Below the pieces are notes generated by a model that saw only the letters and a list, made by a program, of their open reading frames with translations, did not search any database and had not been told where the DNA came from. From Steromphala cineraria (taxonomy: Eukaryota; Mollusca; Gastropoda; Trochida; Trochidae), in contig OU744720.1 of assembly GCA_916613615.1 (NCBI GenBank), positions 3,637,749 to 3,701,748 of the forward strand: a stretch of DNA of 64,000 nt, read 5' to 3'. A program made the position numbers and the translations under genes. How positions within the stretch are numbered: position 1 is the first letter of the stretch; each line of letters opens with the position of its first letter. This document shows, piece after piece, positions 39,201 to 50,160 of this stretch.

Positions 39201-40339
39201 CTCCATGATTTTTTCATAAATCTGATACACAAAATGGAAATATTGGTTGTTGAAAGTATTGCTAATGTCAATCTCGATAAGCCAGAGTTTACGTTCTGAT
39301 AACGTGCTTATGTGTGCACTAAAATATATGCAGGTTTTGAATAAATCGTACTTTCACGACTAAAGAAATAATATTTTACTTAATCTGTAACATCGCCATA
39401 TTCTTAATAACAATATAATCATTGCTAGTGCATCAATTATGTGGCTGCCGTTTTCAGGTTTTGAGTGAAATATGCCAATTACTGCCAATGTACTGTAGTT
39501 TATGACTGTTTGCAACGTTGCATAAAATTCTCTGGTGTTTAAGAATCAATTTTTTAGCCTAAGAAAACACATATTTTCAAAATATCATCGTTGATTACCC
39601 GAATTTGAATCGCTAGTAATATCAATGTATCAATTTATCAGTGCGTTATTCATATTTACGAATAGAATGTTCCAAAAAAAGGATATGTAAGTACTTGCTC
39701 CTTAAAACATGTATCTGTGATATCCATGCATTCAAGGATGTAAATCCTTAAGACTATATACAAATACATGGGTAAATTTACCAATTTTCAACATATTTCA
39801 AATCAATATAACACGTCTCCGTCTTATCAATAACGTTAAATAGCTAAAAGTAAGAAAAATAAATTAGACATGGTCCAAATGTTCTAAATCAGTATATCAT
39901 GTTGTTGACATTAATGCTATTCACAATAAAATCAAATTCAATAAGTGTAACCATTGACAATCGACCAACATACGGCAGCTGTCCCACAATGACGCACGTG
40001 TGGATATATTTATCTGGAAGTATTTTTAATAATATGATAAATTGCTACAAGGTATTGGCGACAAACAAGATTAAACTAGATACTATCTGATTAGACACTT
40101 TTTATACAACGTTACAATTTGAATAGACCTTCAAGCCACATATTGCAGTTAGCGTGATTTGTTGCATCCGCCAGCCGTTTTCTGCTAGATCCAGAGATTG
40201 TAAAGTAGTCTGTTCACAGAAGTGTTATGCATATATGGATTATCCAAAAACTATTGAAATATCAAAATAATTAAGGTATATTATTCATTCATCTGAGACT
40301 TTACAGTAATGAAATTCTGTCAAGTAACAAGATCAGTTC
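36231..40339. other. Intergenic DNA, no gene seen
   Basis: About 4 kb of AT-rich sequence without a convincing exon, RNA gene or tandem repeat. Short frames such as 38127-38321 and 39899-40090 have no supporting features. Confidence 0.5.
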
Positions 40340-40372
40340 AAAGCTTAACGTACGCACACAATATATAATGTA

Positions 40373-40440
40373 AATTATTTATTTTATATAATATTTTATA
40401 TCATAATATCTATATATATATATTATATTTATTTTAAATA
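40373..40440. repeat. AT-rich low-complexity tract
   Basis: Almost pure A/T with TATATATATA runs. A similar tract lies at about 40838-40895, just before the first recognised exon of the coiled-coil gene. Confidence 0.7.
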
Positions 40441-40534
40441 AGGAGAGTTGGTTTCTCACGCGAAGAAAGGTTGTATATGTGAAAGAATAAACATCAGATG
40501 GTTCAGACTGGATCAATCTTCTTTAATACGATGA

Positions 40535-40575
40535 ATTCATTTCGACCATTATGTGGGTCTTGTCAAGTATGATTA
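40535..40575 (-). other. Possible Penelope-like element footprint (degenerate hammerhead-like fold)
   Basis: Read on the minus strand: TTGACAAGACC, a loop, then GGTCGAAATGAATTCAT. GACC (+ strand 556-559 of the 40,000s) pairs with GGTC (544-547), followed directly by GAAA and an ATGAATTCAT palindrome. This order, a CTGANGA-like stretch, stem II, GAAA and a short stem III, is that of the minimal hammerhead ribozymes in Penelope-like retroelements. Two core bases differ from consensus (TTGACAA for CTGANGA), so it would not be expected to cleave. No element coding region was seen nearby. Confidence 0.25.
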
Positions 40576-40907
40576 CAAATGGAAGGTTACATATATTTAT
40601 ACAGGAACAAAACAATAAATTCATATAATCCACACATAGTTGTGTGCTCAGATTGACAGTTAAGAAATCAGTCATGTGTTGTCAATCACGTAATGATTGC
40701 CCCAAGCACTAAGTACCGGGTGCAGTTTGAATACAATAGAGTCAGTCAGCAATGACGAATCCGTGTTGTCTTATCAATCACTTGATGGTCAGAGAGGTGT
40801 AATTAAACAAGCATGCTAATACATCACAATGGTGATATTTTATATTTATATGGGAATATATAATATTTATATTTATACTTTATATAATTATTTTATTGTC
40901 ATTTCAG

Positions 40908-43900
40908 GCACCAAGAACTTAGAAAAGAGAAAAAGTAAACAATAGTTACGTCATAAAAACATCCAGCTCTATACCTTTAAATATTTGTAACATGCGAAAA
41001 TGGAAACAAATACAAATACTGAAGTCACGAAACCAGTTCAAGATGGCACCAATCGTCCCTCAAGCGACCAAGTGTCTGTTTCCAGTTTCACCGACAGTCT
41101 AGAAACCGACTCGCAAAGTTTGGAGTTACCGGAAGGGAACGAACCGGAAGTGCAAGATTCAAAACCCAAAAAGACCGTTTCCAAGCTACCAGTAAAGACT
41201 AAAAAAATCAAAGAGGCAACTTCTTGTGACAAAACTATCGACGACCAGTGCAATTCAAATGACAATGATAAAACAAAAGGTTGCAAAGGAGGTAAGCACA
41301 GTAAGCCTGAATGCGTGGAGTGCAATAACGTGGGTGCGCATGCGCCAACAAAGGAGACTCTGACGAGCAGGATGCGGATAGAGAAGAGCCACCTGAACCA
41401 CCAGAGCGGGGGTGGGGAGGGGGTGGAGGAGTACCTCACCCCCACCCAGAGGAAGGGCCAGGTCATCAGGGAGCTCAAGAAACAGGTTACACACTTCTTT
41501 GATAAGTAGTATTTTGATAGTCTTATCCAAAAATATAATGAAGAGGAATATAAGTATTATTGTCATTCCAACTTCTAAAATGTCTCTCAAAGAATTTATC
41601 CAAAATAGTTTCCGAAACATATTGTCAATATCGTTTTAAAGGCCAAAAGGATTCTCTGTTAATTTTTTGATGTCGAAAATGGCCCCAATGGAATTTTTGA
41701 AAATTGTTGAACTCTAAATATCATCCAATTCATATTGATCCAACTCTGTTCGATGACATTATTGACATATGACATATAACCTATACCTCTGTTCCAATAT
41801 CTACTATATATGTTTCTATGACCTATGATCCCTGTTTTATAACCTACAACCCAAGATATATGACCATTAACCTCTTTCCTATGACCTTTTACCATCCCTG
41901 TTCAATGACATTAAATCTCTGTTCTATGATATATTAACCAATGTTCTATGACCTACAACCCCATGTTATATGACCAATCACCCCATGTTCTTTGACCTAT
42001 AACCCATGTTATTTGACCTACAACCCCATGTTCTATGACTTATAACCCCATGTTCTTTGACCAATTACCCATGTCCTATTACCTATAACCCCGACATGCA
42101 GGTGAAGGACCTAGAGCGAGAGCTAGAGTACAGAAGCCAGGAGATCTCCAGTCTCAAGACAAGCATAGGTCAGGAGGCGCAGCACATCCTGGACACCAAG
42201 AACGCAGAGGTCAGAGAGGCCAAGGACAGTCTGGTTGCCATGACGACCAAGTACGAGGAACTGACCTTGTCTTATGAAGAATCGGTCAAGGCCGTTAACG
42301 TTCTTGAGGAGACTCTGCGAGAATTCCGGGTAAGCTATTTGATATATGAAGTTCAAGATCTATTCTAAACGATTGTTTGATTGCCACAAGGTTTTTGTAT
42401 GTCAGCAAATTGTTGTGCAAAATCTTTCTATTGCTAGATCGCTTATTCCGGGTAAACTCTTTGATACTCGCTTTGATTACTAAATTGTTTTTGTTTGTAT
42501 GAGAAAATGAAAAAAAACCCTTTTCAAACAAACGATAGCGTTTCTTTAAGATTGCTTCGATTTCTACGACCTATGACTTGTAATGCCTAGCTTTTAGTAG
42601 CTTTATACCATTTCAATCAGAAATTCTACAGAAACTAATAACACATAATAACAGACAAAGTGGTCAAGACATATAAGAGAGAGGTACAAAGCGATTCGAT
42701 TAACAGATCCACATGTAGTCATGCTGTTGAGACGATATTTAATTCTAACTGTCGATATGATATTGAATAAGTTTAGCAATGCAAACCAATAATCCTTTTA
42801 ACCTGAGTTGAAAACCAGGTTCGAAAACCATAAGAGAAGAGCGACTGCTTTGAACGATATAAACTGACTCCTGTTTTAATTCTGGAAACACAATCCTATT
42901 CTCGTTGAATAAACATTCTAAATGATTGGATCGATTAACCGTCATCAAAGGAAGGAAATAAAGGTAACAGAAGTCATAACCGTTTCATAAAAAAGTGTGT
43001 TAATTGGTAACAAGTGTTTTGTGTTTTCTATTTTCAAGATCTCTGCATCATTGTGTCATTTTACTTTCATGGCTGAAAGGCGTCAATACGTTTTCAAAGA
43101 TTTTATTGTCACCGTTCATTATTTCCTTTTTTTTCTGAAGATAAATAACAAAAATCATTTTTCATATTTATGGTTGAATGATATCAAATAGGATCTGAAG
43201 GTTCACAAGCTCGACTTCCTTGTTTTCCTGCCGCGGGATACAAATAGAGCAAGGCATCTATTGTATTACTAGAAACGACAAAATGTAAAGTAATCATATT
43301 TATCAGTAATAAAGTAATTGATCCAAGTTCGATTTTTCTTTACCATTTTACCAATGAACGAGTTCAGCTTACTTTATGTGGCAAATTCACTTGGAAAGTT
43401 TTACTGACTAATCAATCCTTTGACATCAACTAACACGGAACATCGGATGCAAGGTGTTTATGTCTGAATCGATATGCTGTGAACGAGATCACTTATAGCG
43501 GTGAAGCCTGTGGATGCAATAAAGAAAATGAATGTATCTTTGTCAGTTCAGTGAGATAAACCTAATTACACACGTGTTGGGAAATCTCAACAATTTGTGA
43601 CCTGGCTCCATACTGTGTTGTGTCCCTTGGCAAGGCACTTTATACACATTGCAATCAGTCCACCCAGTTGTATAAATGAAAATAACGGGTGTCCATGGAT
43701 TCTTGTGCGCTTCCGTCAGGGTAAAATTATGTAACGCTTTGAGCTACCACTTAACTGTTGGATATGTGCGCATTATAAGCGGACGAATGTTTCGTTTTTT
43801 TAAGAAAAAGCAGTCAACGAAGTACATTTTCATAATATATCCTTGACCAAACTTTAAAACCGTTTTATCAGCTCGATTCAATATTTTCAATATTTCGGTA

Positions 43901-46900
43901 TTTGAATTGATCATGTTAGATCTACTTTGTTGAAATGATAACGTAGAGTAAGGTACAATATCACATGATACCTTTAAATTGATTTGCTAGTTTAATCGTA
44001 AACATCTGCCTTGTCCCCTGTCAATATTTTGCCAATTTTCAGTGTTCAGTGACCTTGTTGCCTTAACAAGTCAATATTTACTGAACAACCTTTGTTTTTG
44101 AAAACTTCAGTCACGCATTTGCTGTCATGCTTTGTCCGATTATCATTACTTGTGCTTTTAAATATGTTTTTATGGCCAATTTTATCGGCTGTTTAATTTT
44201 TTAAAAACTATTTTTACCAAACAGCGAATATTCGTGAGGTCATGATATGTAAACTATGATAATGAAATTTGAGTGATCGTGATCTTATTCACCGCAATGA
44301 TAGCCACAAAAGTGTTATGGGCTTTCTTCCTGCAATAACCCTTGCAGTCGAGATATAAGTGAAATACTCTTGAAAGCGGCGTTAACCCATATATCACTTC
44401 ACATCACCTCTCCTAAGTTTAACGCACTTTTTATAATAGCAAATTCACATAATTTTTAAGTACAAACGTTCTAATATACATCGTGATGTTTCCTGCTATC
44501 TAAGTCTATCTAGTCTCAATAATACTCGCTATACTCCCATACTGAGTCTAGCGAGATTTAGTAAGAGGTCGCGTCAGCCGACCTTTCGGCGACCTATGAC
44601 CCTACAACGTTATATGTGCGAAAGCAGACTATTGCGGCATTGTAAGCCGAGCCTGATTGGTCAATTCGATAAGTCGGCTGACGCGAGCCCTTACTACACC
44701 TAGCTAGACTCAATATGGGAGTATAGCGAGTGTTATTGAGGCTAGGTTTACTGAGACTGTTGTCTGCCCTGCAGGAGAAGGCTGCTGTACAGGACGTGCA
44801 TCACAAGAACATGTACCTGGAGATGTACGAGAAGGGCAAGAGGTCGGCTGACTTCGAGAGAGAGGACGAGGTAGGCTTCACTGTGTTCCCTTAACTTTCG
44901 AGAGAAATTGTTTCTTTTTAGTGATTCTATTGCATTGTATTTTTAGTTAGAAAACAGGGTACTTTCCTTGCTAACGCTTGCTACATTGACGTCACTCACA
45001 ATGATTATATGACGCCACTGGCGAAATAATAGGGGACGTCGCGATCAGCGCCAATCGTTGCTAGGCAAAAGCGATATGTGCATATGTGCTCATATTGAAA
45101 ATATGTCACTTTTTTTTCTACCAATGGGGTTATAACATAACTCACAAAGAAGAAAGATATCAATAAATCACTTTAAAAGTTACTATTGGCTAACATACAT
45201 AACATTAATTGCTTTTGTGAATGTAGAAAGTATCATGGTTTCCAAAGCAAAGCAACTCCGTTTTCAAAGTTGAATTGTTTGGATGACATCTAGAAATTTA
45301 CAGTTCAAGGAATGCAAACATATTTATGTATTGCCAAGATTATTTTCGTGTTTATAATGATGTTATAATTCAGAAATTATATATATATATCTTTGTTTCC
45401 TTTTGGTGCTTCTTTCCTTAAAATGTTAAACGCGCATGTATAAGGAAACTGAACCGCATGCACCGACGTCGGATAAATCGATCTCGCAAGATCAGTGAAT
45501 GTACGTTGTCAACTTGAATAAGCAAACAAATTGTGAATTGTTCATACAAACCCTAAATAATAAATGTTAGTTTTTTTGTCGTTTAAGCTCGTTTATATAC
45601 GATAATTTCTTAAAGCTTACCATTCAGTACATGGCTACAACAAAATTGTTTTGTACGAAAACATTTAAGCATATTACAGACAATGATTCTTGAAAGTCAT
45701 TTAGCAATTGGTTTATTAAAATAAATGATAAATATTATCGTAGCTAACAATTATCTCCTTTAATGTTACGTTTTGCGGGTTATAAAGAAAACATTATTAC
45801 CAATAATATTTGTCCCTTCCTATGTTTCTATATTATCTGAACAAAACCAAATATGGATGAATAAAATCTCTTTGGATTCATTTTAGTGTCCCTAATTTCA
45901 ATATAACCTATACGGGTTGATTGTTTTAAGATGTTATTGTTATGGTGAAAAATGTTCAAACAGTTAATTGATTCATTTACATATCCAGAAAACGAAAATG
46001 GCATGAAATGACAAACAAAATGGCGGTTTATCTTACCCATCAAGATGATTGGATTGTCTAGGTTCTCTCAGACATTTCTGTTGTCAACTGGAACTAACTT
46101 CAGTTGGAAAGTGGCTGGTCTGACTCATGAGAACCTAATTGAATTACTTTTCTTTACTTAAAGAGACACAGAGTATGTTGATAGGATCACATATGTCAAA
46201 TTTTGAAATCAATGTTATTACATCGGGAACCACTAAATGTTACTGAAAATAACAAGTTAAAGGTCAATCAGTACATTAGAGCGAAAATACGGCCATTCAA
46301 AGTCGAGATTTTGATCGAAAACCGGACAATGTGGCTCGAGTGGCGCGCGCAAATTCGCCAAACGTAATTTTGAAACCTTGTCATTAGCTGGCAGGAAGAT
46401 ATATTCGATTCGATAGTGTTTATTAGGTATTGTAACTAATAGGTAGATTAATTGGATGCATAATTTCGAATATTAAATGTATTTGAGATGTTTTCTTATT
46501 TTTTCCATAAAATCAAGCATTTTAGAGATATTATGCATAAATGGATATATTTTCAAGTCCAGTGATGAGTTATGAACTTCAATCAACATATAAGATATTT
46601 TGTAGCTTATCAAAACCAAATAATTTTTTTAGAAAGATACTCTGTGTCACTTTAACTTTGCATATTTTTGTCAAATTGTTATTTAAGCAAATATCGATTT
46701 TATGCTATATTGCAACATTGCATTAACGTTTAAATATATGCAAGTTTCTTAGAAATATCAAAGAGCGATGCTATTTTTGTGTATAGTAACTGATTTAAAT
46801 AGTAACTGAAGAATTATACACCCAAACATGGCAATTTAAAACAGACAATACGTATATTGAGCTTATCAAATAACAAATTGACTAGAGCTGATCGCACCTA

Positions 46901-47739
46901 GTGATCAGTAAACCAAGTCTTTTTCGAGTTAAACTAGTAAAATGACAAGTGGGTGTCATGTCATATTGTAAAGGCAATTTGCTTGTGATCATTTTATATT
47001 AGTTCATTTATCACACAATTTTAATAAGGTTGATAATAGTTTCATGTATTTATTTAATTGGATCATTTATTATTATCCATTCCGCCGTGTCATCTATAGT
47101 AATCCTCCAGTTTTTTTATCTGCTGTCTGATTAAAAACATATTTTCTTATCGGGGTTGGAACCAACCGGGATATCCTCTCCGCCAACCTACGCGCATGTT
47201 GCTGTAACCAGTTTAGTGCAGACAAAACCCAGTCATAGTTTTACAAGTTGTCAAGATAGGCACCGCTTTGCAATATCAATACTTTAATACACAAGCGGAA
47301 CTGCAGTGAAAATGATAATTCATCTCATGAAACATGATTAGTGAGTTTATGATCAACTGTATTTTGCTAATGTCATTTGCTGCCGTTTTATTATCCCCCG
47401 AGTCTATTTATGTTTCAGCTTGAAATGTTGGCCAAGACCGGAAAGACCAAAGTAACCATGCGCGAACTACAGCGGAAGTTGTCTGAATCGCAAGCGGAAC
47501 TGGCAAAGTGGCAGAGTCTGCGCAGGGAGGAGATGTACGAGGTCGCTGAAACACCGGAAACGGAAGCGGAAAGCACTCTCAAGTTCTTGAAGGACAGTTT
47601 CTTCCACTTTCTGACAAAGGAAAAAGATTCCGACGATCATCTACGAGCCATGATCCAGATCTTCAATTTCAGCGAGGTCCAGAAGAAGAAGATCACCAAG
47701 GGACTTCAGGAAAGGAAGAAGAAAAAATCTTCGGTTTAG
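40908..47739 (+). CDS. Coiled-coil protein with C-terminal GRIP-like domain, possibly quick-to-court-like
   Basis: Four recognised exons: 40908-41485 (acceptor TTTCAG at 40907; ATG at 41000), 42102-42329, 44775-44870 and 47419-47739. All coding exons are whole codons (486, 228, 96, 321 bases), giving 376 aa. Residues 1-125 are Ser/Thr/Lys-rich and disordered. TPTQRKGQVIRELKKQ then leads into coiled coil from about 150 to 310 (VKDLERELEYRSQEISSLK; LEMLAKTGKTKV; MRELQRKLSESQAEL). Residues about 322-370 (TLKFLKDSFFHFLTK to FNFSEVQKKKI) resemble a GRIP domain, which in golgins binds Arl1 at the trans-Golgi. The general layout recalls insect quick-to-court; that name is from memory and uncertain. 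Localisation is inference. An out-of-frame ATG at 40992 precedes the start; the 41000 ATG has the better context (AAAATGG). Confidence 0.85.
41745..42092. repeat. 22-bp minisatellite in intron 1 of the coiled-coil gene
   Basis: About seven clear copies of a 22-bp unit like GTTCTATGACCTATAACCCCAT between 41943 and 42092, preceded by more diverged copies back to about 41745. The array ends 10 bases before exon 2, so its last units supply the branch-point and pyrimidine region of that acceptor. Confidence 0.8.
42330..43609. other. Intron 2 of the coiled-coil gene, 5' part
   Basis: Non-coding, AT-rich; no repeat or RNA gene recognised before the SINE-like element. Confidence 0.5.
43610..43800 (+). 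mobile_element. SINE-like interspersed repeat
   Basis: Contains TGTGTCCCTTGGCAAGGCAC, CAGTCCACCCAGTTGTATAAATG and a 3' GCGCATTATAAG segment ending in a T-run. This order (TTGGCAAGGCACTTTA, CAGTCCACCCAG, TATAAATGG, GCGCTATA) is a widespread invertebrate SINE tail/core sequence known to me. The tRNA-derived head is not clear, so it may be 5'-truncated. Confidence 0.55.
44510..44745. mobile_element. MITE with long terminal inverted repeats, next to a splice acceptor
   Basis: A 236-bp element with ends CTAGTCTCAATAATACTCGC and its inverse GCGAGTGTTATTGAGGCTAG. The inverted similarity continues for about 75 bases per arm (CTATACTCCCAT, TGAGTCTAGC, CGCGTCAGCCGAC), leaving a unique middle of about 80 bases. 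It ends about 29 bases before exon 3 of the coiled-coil gene. It is non-coding. The target duplication is unclear. Confidence 0.85.
44871..46157. other. Intron 3 of the coiled-coil gene, 5' part
   Basis: No gene or RNA recognised. A GC-richer patch near 44990-45080 with TGACGTCAC and GGGGACGTCGCG is noticeable but unexplained. Confidence 0.45.
46158..46655. mobile_element. MITE family B (TTAA-flanked)
   Basis: A 498-bp element in intron 3 of the coiled-coil gene. It begins TTAAAGAGACACAGAGTAT and ends ATACTCTGTGTCACTTTAA, inverted repeats with one mismatch in 19. TTAA on both sides suggests a piggyBac-type transposase in trans. The termini differ from MITE family A. The interior has a GC-rich stretch (GTGGCTCGAGTGGCGCGCGC) and no coding frame. 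Confidence 0.8.
46656..47418. other. Intron 3 of the coiled-coil gene, 3' part
   Basis: AT-rich non-coding sequence; nothing recognised. The acceptor TATGTTTCAG at its end is good. Confidence 0.5.
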
Positions 47740-48296
47740 GAGTCTTGGTTTGGTAGATAGAATAGACTTTAAGCACGAACAATGGAATTCCGATGTATGA
47801 CATTGGTTTTGATATCCTGGTCGAGTTCACGAATCAGGTTAAGCAGGAAACTCAATTGAAAACTGACAGTTCTTTAATCTCCTGCTTCATGGTCCTTTTA
47901 TCCATTTCATCAAAGTTCACAACACATTGATGGTCTCATAGAAAAGACTTAGTGTGGTCCGCTTGCACCAAACAACTTTGGAATGTTCGATCTTCTGTAC
48001 ATTAATCGTTTTGTCTTTAAAAAGAAATGTGTAAATGACAACATAATGTAATGTCCCCAGCTGAAATAGAGCACAGTGAAAGCTGTTTCTGTTGTCATTT
48101 TTTCAACTAGGTCGAAAGACGTCACACACTTATTGGTATGGTTGTAAATAGTGTAGTTACCAAGGGGTTTAATTTATTGCTGAAAGGTATGTGAATCCAG
48201 TTGGTCATTCTCAACGCACGTGTTTAAGCCACAACCAATATTCTCTTGCTGCATTAAAAGGGTTTGCGATCGCTGTATTTGCAATATTACTATGTT
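47740..48296 (+). other. 3' flank of the coiled-coil gene
   Basis: Presumed 3' UTR and downstream DNA. No canonical AATAAA was seen; an ATTAAA occurs near 48253. No other feature. Confidence 0.4.
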
Positions 48297-48612
48297 TTGG
48301 CTCAACTGGCCTGAAGGGTCCGCTGAGCATTTGGCTTGGCATGGTGTCTGTCCGTCCTTCCGTCCATCCGTCCGTAAACTTTACACTATGTATTTTTCTC
48401 CTCCGGCTCCAGGGCCATTGACCTTCAGTATTCTGAAATCTAACTCATACGGTTTTTAATTTGTAGATTCGTTGATCCTCTTACTCCTAACTAGGACTAC
48501 ATGGGCCACGCCCTAACAATCCATTTGATCCTGTGACTCCTCATTTGGTGACCCCTGACCCCATAGCATCATTTGATTGGGAGTCTAAACTATTTTCGCG
48601 TAGTATATATAC

Positions 48613-50112
48613 TAAGCAGCATAAAAAACGTCAGGTTGGTATTTTCATTTGTATAGACGAAAAACATTAAACTTAACGAATTTTTGTATGTTATATTTTT
48701 AATCACATCTCCAACTTTATTTGCGCAAGAACGTTACATACCAAAATCAGAATTGAATCCAGGAAACGATCTCAAAAACGCAACCCCACTTCGCAAATGG
48801 TAAGGTGTTCTCAATGGTTTTCATGCACCTCATGCTGCACGTGCTGTTCACCGGGACCAGCCCTATACAATTCACCCCTATACCTGGTTGAATCATTCAC
48901 ACTACATCGTCACCAGGATGCCGCTACTCACGACAGGACAGAGAAACCAGGCCCTAGGACGACTTGACGCTGGCCACACTGCCCAAGCCGTTGCCAATCA
49001 CTTTCAGGTCAACGTGCAGACCATCTACAGGCTGCAGCAACGTTACCAGGCCACCAACACCACAAATGATCGGCCCCTTACTGGCAGACCAAGGGTAACC
49101 ACAAGACGTCAGGACCGCCATGTTGTGCGACAACATGTACAGAATCCCTTCATACAAGCATCTGAAACAGCACGCCAGACAGTGGGAACACATGGCAGAC
49201 CCATCAGTGCCGATACAGTGGGCCGATGTCTTACCAGAGAGAACCTCCATTGTCGTCGACCTTACCGTGGACCGATCCTCACCCCTCGTCATCGTCGTGA
49301 ACGTCTACAGTTTGCCCAACAACATGAAAACTGGCGATATCGGCAATGGAGAAGGGTTCTTTTCACAGATGAGAGCCGGTACTGTGTGTCAACTGCAGAT
49401 GGCAGAACAAGAATATGGCGTCGACATGGCCGGCGGTATTCAGATCAATGTGTCATGGAGAGAGACTCATGGGGAGGTCTAAGCATTATGGTTTGGGGTG
49501 GAATCGGTCTGAACCATAGACTGGAGAGGAGGCGGAATCACAGCAGTGCGCTATATCGACCAAGCTCTCAGACCCCATGTCATACCCCATTTCGCACGTC
49601 ACCGGAACAACATTTTCCAGCATGACAACGCCCGTGCCCACACCGCCAGAGCTACACGGGACTTTCTACAGCAGAATGGTGTCAACATTATGAATTGGCC
49701 AGCCCGTAGTCCGGACTTAAATCCGATTGAACATCTTTGGGATGAAATTCAGAGGAGACTGAATGACGTCATACCAAGACCAAACACAGCCGATTTATTG
49801 CGCCAGGCTTTTCTGAGAGTGTGGTTCCAAGTGCCGATGGCGTTCATCAATCGACTGGTACATTCCGTGCACAGACGTTGTGCTGCTGTTATTGACACTC
49901 GTGGAGGACACACCAGATACTGATGTAAACACTGTGTATAGTCTTTAAAGCTTTTCATAATGTCATGAAATTTTGACGACTTATTCATTGATCTGTCAAC
50001 ATACTGTGTACCAAAAATTTCCATGATCCAGTTGTTTAATCAATTTTTATAATGATTTGATTAAAGTGTCTATTTAATTCAAAAATCGTACTGACGTTTT
50101 TTTTGCTGCTAA
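48613..50112 (+). mobile_element. Tc1/mariner transposon, near full length
   Basis: About 1.5 kb with imperfect terminal inverted repeats: GCAGCATAAAAAACGTCAG at the left and the inverse of GCAGCAAAAAAAACGTCAG at the right, similarity continuing to a TATAGAC/AATAGAC block. TA lies at the left border; the right border is slightly degenerate, so the ends are good to a few bases. It contains one transposase gene broken by a frameshift. It sits inside an older repeat. Confidence 0.85.
48888..49923 (+). pseudogene. Tc1-type transposase, one frameshift
   Basis: Cut-and-paste transposase of the Tc1 group (DD34E). The first frame (48888-49625; likely start at the second Met, 48918, MPLLTTGQRNQ) has an N-terminal helix-turn-helix (AVANHFQVNVQTIYRLQQRY), a GRPR box at residues about 66-69 and the first catalytic Asp in LFTDESRY (residue 161), then MVWGGIG. 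The second frame (coding from about 49540 to 49923) has the second Asp in FQHDNARAH and, exactly 34 residues on, the Glu in NPIEHLW. A single-base shift between about 49510 and 49545 separates them. Otherwise no stop is seen, so the copy is fairly young. It would not make a complete enzyme as it stands. Confidence 0.9.
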
Positions 50113-50160
50113 GTATATTTATAGCCTGGTGCGCTACAGAGCTAGTGGCTCTATGTTTAT

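Larger units (their letters stand above)
48297..50160. repeat. CCGTCC-family repeat split by a Tc1 transposon
   Basis: The left part (48297 to about 48612) begins GGCTCAACTGGCCTGAAGG, with a TCCGTCCTTCCGTCCATCCG microsatellite. The right part (about 50113-50160) ends GCGCTACAGAGCTAGTGGCTC. The same two ends bracket the repeat at 8265-8690, showing that the transposon between them inserted into an older copy. It is non-coding apart from the insertion. Confidence 0.65.

Noticed and set aside
41038..41620. Minus-strand and alternate-frame ORFs opposite coiled-coil exon 1
   Set aside because: Shadows of a coding exon that has good splice sites, family-like motifs and in-phase neighbours on the + strand.
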